A stretch of 64,000 nucleotides of DNA. It comes from Penium margaritaceum. Its lineage: Eukaryota > Streptophyta > Zygnematophyceae > Desmidiales > Peniaceae. Within the stretch, counting starts at the first letter, position 1. The number at the start of each line of letters is the position of its first letter. The DNA lies in NCBI GenBank assembly GCA_023375785.1, contig SZWC01001202.1, forward strand, positions 244,874-308,873. Reading direction: 5' to 3'. Positions 39,059-50,049 of the stretch are shown in pieces. The position numbers were made by a program, and so were the translations under genes. The notes below the pieces were generated by a model. The model saw nothing but the letters and a program-made list of their open reading frames with translations. It was not told the DNA's origin and made no database searches.

Positions 39059-40460
39059 TGATACCTACAATTTTGCCGCGCAATACTTTCCTCCCGAGCT
39101 CTTCTGGTTCCACGCCGGGTCTGCTCCGCGTTTTGGCTGTTTTGCTATTCCGCCTTGCACTTGTTCACGGGTCGTTTGCTGCATCTTCTCGTCTTTCGTG
39201 GATGCCTCGTACCCTCAGGACCCTACACGTGGACAGTGCTCCCCGGCTCACTCCTTGGCGGCATGAGAGTCCGCCACCTCGTGGCCTCTGAATCCTCTGC
39301 CCGCGGAACCCCATCTCGCTGCCGTGCGCAAGGTCGCGCCGTCACCGGTAGCACCCTTCACTGTTCTTGCGTTCCTTGGTGGTGACAGTTACCAGCAGAA
39401 TCCTTGTTGGACGAAAGATCAGAAGTAGAGCGACCAGTGGGACATGCACTCACTCTGAGGAGAAGATTTCGTCCTCCGCAGAATACGTCCGCGGAGAGCA
39501 CTCTTCTTGTTGTTTAGACGAGGGCGGATCTCTAATAGGAAGCGAGAGTGGAAGTAGGGACTTGCTTGAAAATGCGCGGATCAATGATACATGAGGCGGC
39601 TGTCTGGATCAGAATGAATCAAAACTTGAGTCTCTCAACTGGAAATGATACTTGCACCAAGTCAGTCAGTTCAAGATCAGATCAAGATTACATTACAGCT
39701 GGTTCCTCCGCTGCACAGCTACTTTATAATCACCCAACCTAGTTCTCTAAGTCTCCTCCTACATCACCTTTTCCTCTACTTCGGAATCCACGCGGTGCGT
39801 TACGCACAACGCGGGTCTCGTCCTTGATCACACCACAGACTACTTCGTCTACACCTCTGCCCTACTACTACTTCTTCCCTCAGTCCGCGGCTTGGATGCG
39901 CGCAGTCTTGTGTTCTTCCTTGAAATATCATCTTCGCGCGGTGCGTTCTCTTTCCTCTCCTCCTTGACTATCGCTGCCCAGCCTGGGCTCTCATTGGCCA
40001 AGCTTCTGGCGCCCTCTTCCTGACATCCGGTTCCGCCGGCGGATGTTTTGCACGTCCGACGCTTCTGCTTCACTCTCACCTCTCCGCAGCTCGGCACATG
40101 TTCTCTTTCCACTGCGGACTCTCATCCCTGCCTATCCCGCCTCTTTTTGCCTTCTCTGCAACAAGCGCTTGAGATAGCCGTAGAGGAGCCACCATTGATT
40201 ATTTGTTACGTGGTTGCCACTTTTCCCGCCTGTCTTCCTCCACCGCCACTGGATTCCGCGCCACCCCACGCTCTACGGCAACCTCATTACAGGAGCCAGC
40301 ATTCCTTGTGCGTCCTCTGGTGTTCCACGGCCTCCTCTTCATCCTCCTCCGCGGATCTGTGGTCGCGGCCATCTCTTTCTGCGGACTTGTGGGTCGCGCA
40401 AACTTCCTTCCGCGGATCTACCTTCTTCCCAACGGAGTTGCGGTGGATTTCTGTCTGATA
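39059..40460 (-). repeat. 3' LTR of element D
   Basis: Minus strand starts TATCAGACAG (TG mutated to TA) at 40460 and ends GTAGGTATCA at 39059. TATA complement at 39722-39728; the U3 hairpin is degraded here (about 39792-39812). Confidence 0.93.
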
Positions 40461-40506
40461 CTAATGCCCTAAACCCCTCCTTTTTCCAGACTCTGTCCCA
40501 GAGTCT
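40461..40506 (-). other. Polypurine tract and hairpin, element D
   Basis: The minus strand reads the perfect hairpin agactctg-gga-cagagtct (40506-40488), then ggaaaaaggaggggttt (about 40487-40470), then the LTR. Same order as in element C. Confidence 0.65.
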
Positions 40507-40508
40507 TG

Positions 40509-41390
40509 TCAGCGCAGCAGGCGCGTGAACTTCCCTTGGGGATCTGGCCGCTGCCGTTGTTGGCAACGGTGGGAGTACGTCTCCACCTCCCCGTCCTCTC
40601 CTTGGTACCTTGCGGAGCACTCCTGATGCACATATAACTGGCATCCCTTGCACCGTGCTCCTACAGTGATGTCCTCCGCGCCAAGTCTTCTTTTGCTGGT
40701 AGAGCAGTGTGGGATCCGTTCATACGTCTTGCAACTGGTGCAGTGGTACACCATCTGCCCCTCCTCATTCCTTCCCACTTCTGCGGCACATTGTGCGTGG
40801 GCCCATCCTCCACAATGCTCATAGTGGCTTGCCATCCTAGTGACGGTCCCCATGCATCCGTCTCCGTAGCAATGCAACCCAGAAGTTTCTGCCTCCCAAT
40901 CCTCTTTTCTGGACTGAGCGAGGCAGCGATGACAAGTCCACACTCCTTCCTTATCCCTTTTGCCGTACCGCTGGTGGCACATCTTCATGCACATGCCACA
41001 TCCCTTCCCAAACTCCGCCATCCCTTCCCAACAGGCAACGCATGCAGGTTCTTGGGTCTCTGTGATGAAGTTGAGGTAGCAGTCCGTCTCAACATGCTCA
41101 TCACCCACACATTGGTGACATTGGCCCTTCCAGGCGGAGGTGCCCATCACCAAGCATTCGCGGTGGGCGGGCCTTGTGCAGACAACACACCTTCCTCCAT
41201 GCTGCACCATCTTCAGGCATATGGGACATGCCGCAGATTGATGCCCTTCCTTTCCCGGTACCTCCTCTTCCTCTTCCGATTCTTCCTCTTCCTCCTCCTC
41301 ATTCACTCGTGGTGCCTTGCATACACCTCGGCGCTTTTTGATCTCTTCTCTGCACCTTCTGCACACGGCAGCCCACTTCGCCCTCCACAC
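40509..41390 (-). CDS. PHD-like finger protein segment (clusters 3-5), element D
   Basis: Intact 293-aa C-terminal segment of the polyprotein. Residues 31-43 are an acidic run. Cluster 3 is a textbook C4HC3: C55, C58, C68, C71, H76, C79, C91, C94. Cluster 4a: C117, C120, C131, C134, H139, C153, C156. Cluster 4b: C174, C179, H189/H192, C193, H198, C201, C217, C220. Cluster 5: C247, C250, H255, C258, C276. The pattern is PHD-like rather than RING (His in the fifth ligand position). PHD fingers bind histone H3 tails, so a role in choosing integration sites, like a chromodomain, is an inference. It could instead bind nucleic acid. Confidence 0.8.
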   Translation of the reverse strand: MWRAKWAAVCRRCREEIKKRRGVCKAPRVNEEEEEEESEEEEEVPGKEGHQSAACPICLKMVQHGGRCVVCTRPAHRECLVMGTSAWKGQCHQCVGDEHVETDCYLNFITETQEPACVACWEGMAEFGKGCGMCMKMCHQRYGKRDKEGVWTCHRCLAQSRKEDWEAETSGLHCYGDGCMGTVTRMASHYEHCGGWAHAQCAAEVGRNEEGQMVYHCTSCKTYERIPHCSTSKRRLGAEDITVGARCKGCQLYVHQECSARYQGEDGEVETYSHRCQQRQRPDPQGKFTRLLR

Positions 41391-41609
41391 CCGTCACAAG
41401 GTGGCGCGAGGCAGCAAGTGCAGATTTTGCGGGGGAATCCGCCACAATCCTGCACCAACATTCCCCACCATTGGCCGCATTGGGCACACTTCTTCTCCTC
41501 CAGCTCCTACCGCCTTCTCTCTTCTGCCGCGACCTATCCCTCCGCCTGCCACTGCCTCATCGTGGCCCCAGAAACCGTGCGCGGACCTTTCCTTCACTCA
41601 AGGGACCCC

Positions 41610-41642
<33 letters not shown>

Positions 41643-41850
41643 AAGTCCCACCTTCCGCGGGATGGTGCTCCCCCAGCGCCGGGTCCCACTCCTTCTTCCT
41701 CCTCCCGCTTCTTCGCGGCTTCCTCCTTAGCCGCATCCCTCAGACATCGCAAGCAGGTGCGATTTCGTCCAATGGAGGTTTTGGAGGTTCCACCGGCAAA
41801 CTGGTGTACGGGATTCCCGCACATCCAGCACACCACCTTTAGATGTAGCT
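41391..41850 (-). pseudogene. PHD-like clusters 1-2 and acidic spacer, element D
   Basis: The ORF 41594-41836 gives cluster 1 (CWMCGNPVHQF, then CLRC) preceded upstream by CVWCGE in the same phase, and an acidic run of about twelve Glu. Cluster 2 lies at about 41400-41560 in a shifted phase (CAQC, DCGG, CTCC recovered by comparison with 19068-19205). The frameshift separates these from the intact ORF to the left. Confidence 0.65.
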
Positions 41851-42117
41851 CAGCAGGGAGATTCTCTCCACACCATACACATGGGCCAGTTTAGTTTGCC
41901 AGGCTCCTCGGACTCATCGGCACCTTAGTCCGCGGTGGTGCTTTGTGGGATGGCTGCTGGGCCACCCCCACTGAGGTTTGCTCGGGCTGTCGCTGGAGCC
42001 TACCTTCAGGCTCCTCCCTCTTCCTCCGTTCTTGCTGCTCCCTCTGTTACTGCCGCCTCTCTTCCCGCTGCTCCAGCTGTTGCCCCCGCCGCGGCTGCTC
42101 TCGCCGTGGTTCCTTCC

Positions 42118-42739
42118 TCACCTCCTCCGCAGCCAGTTCGTGGACATCGGTCTCTTCCTCCTCTGCCTCCTCTGGTTCCTGGCTCCACTCCTACTTGTAC
42201 TGGGACACCTATTCTTCACAAAAGTCCAGCACCTCTTCCGCTCTCCATCACCGCGAGCCCTTCTACTGTCCGAGATGCGGTAGGCGACCTCCCGTCCCAG
42301 GAATGTGCGTTTGCCACGCTGGTGGCAACAGCACAATCTCCGTGGCCGGATAACTGCGGTCGCTGAACCCTTCCGGGTCCTCAAGCCACACTTGCCCGTC
42401 CTCAACGCTGGCCACACGGTACACTTCCCGTGGTTCTCCTACCTCTAGCCCCACATTGGGGAAGGGGCGGCGTTACACCAAGTGGCCCTCTTTGATGAGC
42501 CCGTGATTCAGCCATCGGTTGGCTGCATCGCATCCGCGCCAGGCAGCAACAGAACCCCTCATCCGCTCCTCTGCTCGCATGGCCTTTGTCCTTTCACAGC
42601 GCTCGCGGAACCACTCCGCGACCTCCTCGTCTTCCTCCTCCTCTGAGCGCTTCCCCCATTCCTCTAGAGCAAGTGGTAGCCTTAGCAGCTTCTGGGGCAT
42701 GCCCATTGCCGCTCGCGGTGATTGACCAAAGAGTAGCAT
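42118..42739 (-). pseudogene. Integrase C-terminal part, element D
   Basis: ORFs 42473-42739 (MLLFGQSPRAAMGMPQ..., ending HLV) and 42263-42454 (EVYRVASVEDGQVWLEDPEG, SYPATEIVLLPPAW), in the same phase as the core but split by stops. They align with 17810-18350 of element C, including the final beta-barrel-like part. Confidence 0.75.
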
Positions 42740-42811
42740 GTGGGGTGAGAAGGAGGTTGCACGGCTGGGCGTTGTGTTGATGAAGTGTGCCGTCTTCTTC
42801 AGCTTCTCTGC

Positions 42812-43525
42812 CTAGCTGTTGTCCTCCGCGGTAACCACTGCTTGCTCCAGTATCTCATGTACCCGCTCCACCTGTCCCTGGGATTTTGGCCTGTACCGGC
42901 CGGAGTGTACATGGCGGACCCCCCATTCCTCCAGCTCCTCTATGAAGGCCCCCATGAATTCAGTGCCGTTGTCGCTGTGCACCACGCTGTATTCGCCAAA
43001 ACGGTAGAAGATCTCCTCGCGGATGAACTTTGCCACAGTGGCAGAGCTCTTGCTGGGCACAGTGCGGATCCAGAGATACTTTGTGAAGAGGTCCACCGCT
43101 GCGATCCAGTACCGGTTCCCTTTGTTGCGGTGCACGCGGGGGCCTTGGAAGTCGATAATGATCTTTTCCAGCGGCTCGCCGATGGGGGAGGGTTCGAACA
43201 GCGGCTGGTCCCGTGGTGTGGTCTTCTGCGCTCGCCCGCAGGGGGCACAGTATAGCACCACCTCCTTGATGAGAGCCACCAGGGTCGGCACATGGACGAT
43301 GGGTGCCATGCGGTCCCTTGGTGCCTACGTGCCGGTGTGGTGATGGTGGTGGTAGGCCTCCACCACCACCCTCTGCAGCGTGGGCAGGGGTACCCACAAG
43401 ACCTGCGGGGCTAGTTTCCAGAGGCGGCCATCCTCCCACGCATAATGCTCACACAGACGGGCCAAATCATCCTTCTTCCTCCGGTCGAACTCCTCACCCA
43501 GCCGTGTCTCCAGATCGGCGTACAC
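42812..43525 (-). pseudogene. Integrase zinc domain and catalytic core, element D
   Basis: The ORF 43325-43525 ends in the His-rich half of the zinc domain (AYHHHHHTGT). After a stop, the ORF 42812-43309 has CAPC and the rve core with all catalytic residues: first Asp in AAVDLFTKYLWI, second in HSDNGTEFMG, Glu in SQGQVERVHEIL. It stops at NS, where element C continues SSWTEKL. Conserved DDE residues in two independently decayed copies confirm this is the element's integrase. Confidence 0.87.
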
Positions 43526-45143
43526 CTTCTGCCCCTCCGCCTTCTACTGCTCCTTGCTGCTGGCGCAAAGAAGGATGTGGGCGGTTTGCCAGATCCGCCA
43601 GTCCTGCGTCTCCATGGGCCCCTTCCTCCCTCCTTTTTCTGCCCCCGCTTCCCCCGGCTTTTGTTTTGTTTCCGCTATTCTTGCCAGCAGTCTGCGCACT
43701 TGCATCCCATCCTGCTCCGCCTTCATCGCCTCAAACGTCTTGCGGTTGTCCTCGTTGTAGACTTGCGGCTCTCTGTCCCAGGAATCAGGTGCAGGGAACA
43801 GTTGGCGGATTCCGACTGCTCAAAGTTCCCCTTCGTCCCACTGGTCTCGCAGCCTTGTTTGAGTGGGGCCGCTTGGTCGTCTGCCGCGTCCCCCAACGCG
43901 GTGCAGCTCAATCACTTCCTCCCTTTTCTGTGGGACCGCTCTCAAGGCCCGTAGTAGTCCCTGGCTTTGTGTGACGGGCTGCTCCTCTCCTGACTCTCCT
44001 GGTGATTCACTGATCTCGGAGACCACCATGACCGCTGTCTCCTTCTCCGTGCATCGTCTCTGTTCTATCCCTTTACGGACGGCTGCTGTAGCGGTTTCCC
44101 CTTAGACAGGCCGTAGTGAGGCCGGCACCATTTCCGCCGGCATTTGGACCTTGCGGAAGACTGCCATCAGGAGATCTGCTGCTTGCGCGGCTTCCCGCTA
44201 GGCTTGCGCCATTCGCTTTGGTGTAACGCTGGAGCTGGAGCCTTCGTGTGTTCAAGGTTGTTTTTGCCTCCGTGGCTCAGCGCCCACTGCCTTGTCCGCC
44301 TTCTGCTTTCCTTTTGAGGCGGGGGTGGTTTCCTCCAGGGGAAGTCTGCTCCGGCTCTTCACTTTGGCCGGTGTCTGCTGCCGGCACTTCTGCCCTGATC
44401 TGGCTAACCGTCGTTGCTGCCTTCCGCACTACCGCCGCCGCTCGGGCCTTGAGTTGTGCCTTCCGGCGGAGGGAGCCAGAAGATGGCTCCGGGCGGTGGA
44501 GCTTGGCACCAGCCTTGTGTCTCTTCATTGTCTGCTCTCCTTCTTCTGCTGCTACATGCCTCTCCGCTACTTTGGCTGTTGTCGTTCCCTTTATTGTCTC
44601 TGCCGTTGTGCTAACCGCTCTTGTCCTCGCTACCTCTACAGCTGCATGTGTTGCCGCTACTTTTGCTTCTGTGGCTGATGCTATCGCTACCTCCATCGCC
44701 TCTGCCGTTGCCTCTACTGCTGTTGCTGCTGCCACCTCTACTTCCGCTGCTGCTACCACCTCTGCTTCCGCTGTTGCTACCGCTGCTTCTGCTTCCACCA
44801 TAACTTCCCTTATAAGCTGGTCCGGAGCTTCCTTATCTGCCTCAGCTGCCGCCTCTTGCTCTTGTGCCAATCGGGCCTCTGTTGCCGCGGGCTTTGTGGC
44901 CGCCCGTTCCGCCTCGGCTGCCGCCTCCTCCCATACTTTCCGTAGGGGTTCTTGCATCTGCTGCATCTGAGGGGTAGATTGAGTGTACTCACGGGCCTCT
45001 TCTACCTCCACGTCCCTCCTGCTCTTATCTTCCCGGCATATCTCTGCCGCCTCCTTGACCCAGCGTCGCACCTCCACCTGCCTGAGTCGTAGTCCCTTTC
45101 CTTGCACTGCGGTCCACTGAGCCTCCGCAACCGCTGTCGCCAC
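43526..45143 (-). pseudogene. Ala/Glu-rich coiled coil and linker, element D
   Basis: The ORF 44277-45143 (288 aa) starts MATAVAEAQWTAVQGKG, as at about 15360 in element C. It continues as an Ala/Glu/Thr/Val-rich coiled coil and then a basic region. After a frameshift, segments at 43820-44029 and 43544-43726 (ETQDWRIWQTAHILL) lead into integrase. Composition and order are conserved although the Ala-rich sequence itself has drifted. Function unknown; a coiled coil could mediate oligomerisation. Confidence 0.65.
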
Positions 45144-45254
45144 CGTGGTGCGTGGTACACTTTGGAGCGTCAGCCTCCATCACTTCTCCATAGCTTCCAT
45201 CCAGCGTCCCTCAGGCACCCGAGTGTCAGCAAGCCAAGATCTCTTCTCCTGCGG

Positions 45255-46546
45255 CTACTGAACACTCCACTTGGCGTATGTGAGGTTGAACAAGTATCCC
45301 CACCTCCACTCATCCACCGCGGATTTTCCTTGTGGTGCTACCGTCGATCCTGGTGTCTGGTCATTCACGTGGTATACAGTGAGGGCTCTGGCCCTCTCAT
45401 GGAGCAGATGGACGTAACGTTTCTCCAAATTGCTCCGCTGGTCCCTCCGCACCCTGAGCCACCACACTTGAGCGGCTTCCAGTGATGGGTCCGGCCGCTC
45501 GGTGTCCAAGAGTTCCGCGACACCTGTCATGTCATTGGCCAGCCTTGGGTTGATGCTCAGGCTGTCCCGTAATGCTAAAATGAGGCGTTCTACGCCTGCT
45601 GTTTCCAGCAGTTGCACCTGCCTTTCGTGTAGTCCGAGGGCTAGTGCACCTGTTGCCGCTCCTTTCAGCGCAACCTGTCATATTTTACCGCGTAGTGAAT
45701 TCGTGAATTCCGCGCGGATCACGTCCGGAACCCTCGTGAGTAGTTGGAGCATGACGCTGCTTACAACTTCCAACAGCAAGGCTTCCTTGGGCTGCTCCCC
45801 GCTATCCCTCGAGCTTTCTTCAACGTGCGTCCCTGCCCCTTCCATCACTGTTCCCGTGCCCAGCAGGGGGCGTGCGGGTTGCCGGGTTGGGCTACCGCAC
45901 GAGGGCGGCGGGGAGTGGGAGAGCGCCGTCGTCGCCGCAGAAGGAGCTGGGGCAGTCACTATCTGGGCCCTATCTCGCGGGCTTGGTGTTGATGTAGCAG
46001 TTGTTCTTGCCACTGTTTGCGTCACTCTAGCCGCCGGCTCCGTGCGCCTGAAGGTTCGCGTTGGTGGTGTGCTTGTGGCCGGGCTCTGTTGCGACGAGCC
46101 TTTTGATTTGCCACAGGCGGCGTGGCTTGTGTTGGTGTGCCTTCCGCGGGGCTGGACCGCGGTGGGATTGCCGCTGCTGGTGTTGGGGTTCGTGTTAGGT
46201 TTGTCCCCGCGGTAGGGCTGGGCCGCGGTGAGGCTGCAGCCACTGTTGGCGTGGCCATCACTGGTGTTAGAGGTGTTCTTGCTGCAGGGCCAGGTCGGGA
46301 CATGCCTGCCGTAGCTGTGTGTGATGCTGATGCCCTTGTCGGTGGTGTTCTTCTTGTGGGACCCGGCCGCGATGGGGCCGCTACCCCCGCTGGTGGTGTC
46401 AGTGTCCGTGCCGGTCGGTGTCCCGTGCCTGTGTTAAGAGCAGGGCAACGTAGCTGACGTCGGGAGGGTTCACCCCCCCGTGACAAATGCGCGGTCCCCG
46501 AGCCTTGCTGGCGAGCCATGGCGATGGTTCCGCGGGCAAGAGCCAA
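45255..46546 (-). pseudogene. Pro/Thr-rich segment and unrecognised domain, element D
   Basis: Three ORFs (46022-46546, 45678-46025, 45255-45617) correspond to the single 385-aa ORF of element C at 13980-15137. The first is Pro/Thr/Ala/Arg-rich. The other two carry the conserved helical part: LLLEVVSSVMLQLLTRVPDVI, LILALRDSLSI, DMTGVAELLDT, RRDQRSNLEKRYVHLLHERARAL. Here the frame reads on through the CAG that is TAG at 15135 in element C, giving PGSTVAPQGKSAVDEWRWGYLFNL. Confidence 0.6.
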
Positions 46547-46654
46547 GCTCCACGTGATTCGTTGGGTGTGTCGAGTGCCTCTGAGAGCAGAGTCGGAGGT
46601 GAGTAGAGTCGGGCAGGGAGATGGTCGATGCGAAGTGAAGAGTGGAGTGAATGA

Positions 46655-47533
46655 TCAAATGCCGAAACTCGAAATGAGACTGAGGATGCCAGCGCCGATC
46701 AATATATCTGCTTGGCGCGGCGTGAGCCAGTCCGCCGCGAGCGGGATGTCGTACGTGCAGACATCGCAAACTTGGACAGTGTGCACTGCATGTACATTTG
46801 CCACCTGCACGGGAAGGCCCGCGATTTGTTTGAGCGACGCGTCGATGTCAGTGGTGGAGATGGAGAAGCGAAGTTGAGTGGGTTGGATGAGGTGTTGCAT
46901 GTGGAGCGAGCGGACCATCCAGAGCGCAATCGTGGTGTGTGTCGCACCGGTGTCCACTATTGCCACGAACCTGCGTCCACATATCCACACGTAACACCAT
47001 GCCACGTGGACCTCGGCTGGTGCGGGTAGTCCGGGGGTGAGGGCCGCGGATGACCAGGTGTGGGAGGCACGTGCGGCGACATCACGCGCACTAGAATGAG
47101 TGAGGAGGATGCATCGAGATAGCAAGTGGGTACTGGTCATGCTCTCTCGCGTGCATGAGAGGCGGACACCAAGAGGAGAAAGGGAGGAATTGTGAGTGGT
47201 GAAGAGGACGTGGAGACTTTCTACGGACTCAGGGGAGTGAAGAAGGAAGTCAACCAGGGTGAGGGAATGGCGGTTGTCAAGGAGTGGGGTTGCGGGAACA
47301 TGAGGAGTCTGTGGATTGCGTGTGGGGCAGGTCTGTGGTGTAGCAGCAAACGGTCGCGAAGTTCGCGTGGGTGCATGTCGTAGGGGAAGATGGGGTGCGA
47401 TCTCTTCCAGTGTCCAGCCGCGGATGGTGGGGTTGTATCGATGAGCAAGCTGTAGTCCAGACATGGAGAGGGCTGGTAGGGTCTCCGCGAGTGCTACCTC
47501 CGCGGTAGGGTCGAGTTCATTCAGGACTTGCAA
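46655..47533 (-). CDS. Second protease-like domain, element D
   Basis: Open 292-aa segment. The N-terminal 180 residues are the Pro/Ser/Thr-rich linker after RNase H. The C-terminal part has VWICGRRFVAIVDTGATHTTIA followed by QIAGLPVQVANVH and IPLAADWLTPRQADILI, i.e. the complete protease-like unit seen at about 13490-13830. Conservation of DTGATH in both copies argues that the second domain was kept by selection in the ancestor. Confidence 0.78.
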   Translation of the reverse strand: MQVLNELDPTAEVALAETLPALSMSGLQLAHRYNPTIRGWTLEEIAPHLPLRHAPTRTSRPFAATPQTCPTRNPQTPHVPATPLLDNRHSLTLVDFLLHSPESVESLHVLFTTHNSSLSPLGVRLSCTRESMTSTHLLSRCILLTHSSARDVAARASHTWSSAALTPGLPAPAEVHVAWCYVWICGRRFVAIVDTGATHTTIALWMVRSLHMQHLIQPTQLRFSISTTDIDASLKQIAGLPVQVANVHAVHTVQVCDVCTYDIPLAADWLTPRQADILIGAGILSLISSFGI

Positions 47534-48513
47534 AGCAATTCCTGGTCTTCCTCATCAAATTCTCGTGCCACTCCCTCCCATTGCGCTTCAGTGTCAGGTG
47601 GCGGTGTCAGGACCTCATGGATATGCTCCATGGCATCCAGAGGTGCCTGGTCAGGTTCTGGCCAGTCATGGCGCGGAAGTCGGCTCAGAGCATCCGCGTT
47701 GTGGTTGGCAACTGCAGGCTGGTACTTGATCTTCATGTTATAGCCTTGCAGGAGGAGTGCCCACTTTGCGAGGATGCCCTCATGGTTCTGGGTGGTGAGG
47801 AGCCATTGGAGGGCCTGATGGTCCGTGAAGACTGTGAATGGCTTGCCATTTGTAATGTAGTCATGGAAGTGTTGGAGTGCCCAAAGGACAGCCAGGCACT
47901 CGCCTTTCACCGGCGGGTACTTCTGCTCTCCTTCGGTGAGAGCTCGACTGGCGTACGCAATTACCTTCTGGGTTAGTTCCTGCACTGTCTGGGATAGGAT
48001 GGCGCCCAGCCTGTCCCGCGACCAGTCAGTGGTGATGGAGAATGGGAGGTTGAAGTCGGGGAACTCGAGCATAGGTGCGGTAACCAGGCGGTGCTTGATT
48101 TCTGTCCAAGCCTCCGCGCATTCTGATGTCCAGTTAAACGGCACACCCTGGTGCGTCAACTCTTGGAGTGGCTTGATGATGCGTGGGTGGTCGCGGACGA
48201 GCTTCATGTAGAAGGAGACAAAGCCCACAAAGATTTTGACTTGTCCCGCGGAAGTGGGCTGACGCCACTCCTGCACTGCCGCAATCTTCTCAGGATCGGT
48301 TTTTATGCCATCCGCACTCATCACAAAGCCAAGGAACTCCATTCTCGCAGCTCCGATGGAGCACTTGGCTGCCTTGAGTTTAAGGTTGGCGTTGCGAAAG
48401 GCAGCAAAGACAGCGGCCAGGGAGGAGAACAGCTCTTTGGAGGTATGAGCCACAACCATAATGTCGTCAATGCAACAGCTGACATTGGGGATGCCGCAAA
48501 GGGTGGAGTCCAT
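47521..48513 (-). CDS. RT thumb and RNase H, element D
   Basis: Open 330-aa segment. It begins in the palm with NVSCCIDDIMVVAH, so the usual Tyr before IDD is Cys while both catalytic Asps remain. The thumb follows (FLGFVMSADGIKTDPEKI, FVGFVSFYMKLVRDH), then RNase H (WSRDRLGAILSQ, SRALTEGEQKYP, FTVFTDHQALQWLL, NADALSRLP). It is the most complete RT-RH segment of Family 2, preceded by a TAG at 48521-48523 where element C has CAG. Confidence 0.88.
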   Translation of the reverse strand: MDSTLCGIPNVSCCIDDIMVVAHTSKELFSSLAAVFAAFRNANLKLKAAKCSIGAARMEFLGFVMSADGIKTDPEKIAAVQEWRQPTSAGQVKIFVGFVSFYMKLVRDHPRIIKPLQELTHQGVPFNWTSECAEAWTEIKHRLVTAPMLEFPDFNLPFSITTDWSRDRLGAILSQTVQELTQKVIAYASRALTEGEQKYPPVKGECLAVLWALQHFHDYITNGKPFTVFTDHQALQWLLTTQNHEGILAKWALLLQGYNMKIKYQPAVANHNADALSRLPRHDWPEPDQAPLDAMEHIHEVLTPPPDTEAQWEGVAREFDEEDQELLCKS

Positions 48514-49068
48514 GACCTGCTAAAACGTCGCGCTGGCATTGCGGAGTCCAAAGGGCATGCGCGTGAACGCGTATAGACCCTGTGGCATCACGAATGCTGT
48601 TCTGGTAATGGAGCCTGGATGCATGGGGACAGCATGAAAGGCAGCCTTGACTTCAAGCTTTGCAAACCATCTGCGACCCTCTTGTTGCTCCTGTATGTCG
48701 ACGATCAGTGGCATGGGATACGCATCCACCTTGGGTACACGGTTGAGGTCGCAGAAGTCAACGCAAAATCGTTTGGACCCATCCGGTTTCCCCACGATGA
48801 CCAAGTTGGCCCGCTAGGGACTGACAATGGGGACGATCACCCCTTGCGCTTTCAGTTCCGCGAGCAGCCCCTCTGTGATGATCTTCTGCTCCTCTGGGAG
48901 AATGTGCCACACTTTCTGTTTTGTGGGCGTGGAGTCCCTCGTGGAGATGACGTGAAAGGTTTCCACGGCTCCCAAATCACCCGCGGACCCAGCGAAGATG
49001 TCCGCAAATGCGTCCAGCAGGTCGCGAAAGTCCTGCTTTTGTGTGGGGGAGAGTCGTGAGTGGAGCAT
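48514..49068 (-). pseudogene. RT fingers and palm, element D
   Basis: ORFs 48814-49068 (LLAELKAQGVIVPIVSP) and 48520-48804 ([51 protein letters not shown]) in one phase. They are split by the TAG at 48814-48816, which is the same in-frame stop as 11665-11667 in element C. Motif A reads KLEVKAAF, Glu where element C has Asp (KLDVKAAF), so this copy is probably catalytically dead. Confidence 0.87.
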
Positions 49069-49233
49069 GTGATCCCATTGCGGTGGTGGTGATGGTGTTG
49101 TTTCGTAGAGTGGGTAGAACTCCTCCTCCTTCTCAAGTGGAGGGCCGGCTCCAAAGACTCGCTGTTCCCTATGCCACAGTCCTAGGAGATTGGCCTGTAC
49201 TCCGAGCTTGGTTGACTCTTCCGCGAGTTCTTG

Positions 49234-49941
49234 TCATTCGCCGGCTGTGATTTGTTTTGCGTCAGGCACATCCGCTGGGAGATGTTGCAACCTGCTTGCA
49301 TGGGCCTGAGAGTCCTCTACCAGAGCATCCAGGAGGGAGAAGGATTCGCTGCCGGATACAGGTATCGCTGCTTTGTTGCCAATGGTGATGGGGCAGTATG
49401 CTTCATCTCCGACTACAGAGCTCAGTTGCATGATTCCAAGAGAGAAGAGAAGGTTGGCCTGCCGTGGCACCAAGTAATCCATGCCCAGGAGCACGTCATA
49501 CGTTTGGGCTCGCGTAACTTGGACGCTCACTGGTTCATGGAGGGATCCCACCTGCATGGGAAGGCCGTGAACTTCCCCGTCTCCATAGTCCATTCCGCCC
49601 GCCGAGTTGGTGAAGAGGCGGCGCATGGGGAGGATGCGGTTTGCCCATCCTACCACCAGGAGGACGCGGAACGCCACAGTGGTGTGAGTGGCTCCTGTGT
49701 CGATGATTGCTAGGAACTTCCTTCCACACATCCAAACCACATAGCAGGCCACCTCGTAGTAGTTGTCATCCCATCGCGGTGGTTCCAAGGGCTCTGGTGC
49801 CCATCCCCACTCTCCTTCCGCAAGACTCAGTGCCAACGACGTCTCTGGTACCGCACGGCGGGTGTTCTGTGTTCCGGGTATAGGCGTAGTACAGTTGAGG
49901 GAAATGTCCACAGCGTGGAGGCGTTGATTGGCCCTAGCCAA
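49234..49941 (-). CDS. Aspartic protease 1, element D
   Basis: Open 235-aa segment starting MARANQRLHAVDISLN, the end of the Gag-side linker. The active-site motif DTGATH is at residues 81-86 (KFLAIIDTGATHTTVA), followed by GEVHGLPMQVGSLHE and YDVLLGMDYLVPRQANLLF. It is the same domain as 10696-11322 and in phase with Gag upstream and RT downstream. Confidence 0.85.
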   Translation of the reverse strand: MARANQRLHAVDISLNCTTPIPGTQNTRRAVPETSLALSLAEGEWGWAPEPLEPPRWDDNYYEVACYVVWMCGRKFLAIIDTGATHTTVAFRVLLVVGWANRILPMRRLFTNSAGGMDYGDGEVHGLPMQVGSLHEPVSVQVTRAQTYDVLLGMDYLVPRQANLLFSLGIMQLSSVVGDEAYCPITIGNKAAIPVSGSESFSLLDALVEDSQAHASRLQHLPADVPDAKQITAGE

Positions 49942-50049
49942 CTCCTCCTTCAGTCGCGGTGCAATCTCAGGATGAATGCAAAGGAACTCAAAGAAATTGA
50001 CTTCCGCAATAGGGGTGGTAAAGAGTCATACGACGGGGTCAGTGCTTCT

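Noticed and set aside
40707-41894. 395-aa plus-strand ORF rich in Pro/Ser/Phe
   Set aside because: It is antisense to the PHD-array coding segment of element D; its composition follows from the Glu and Cys codons on the other strand.
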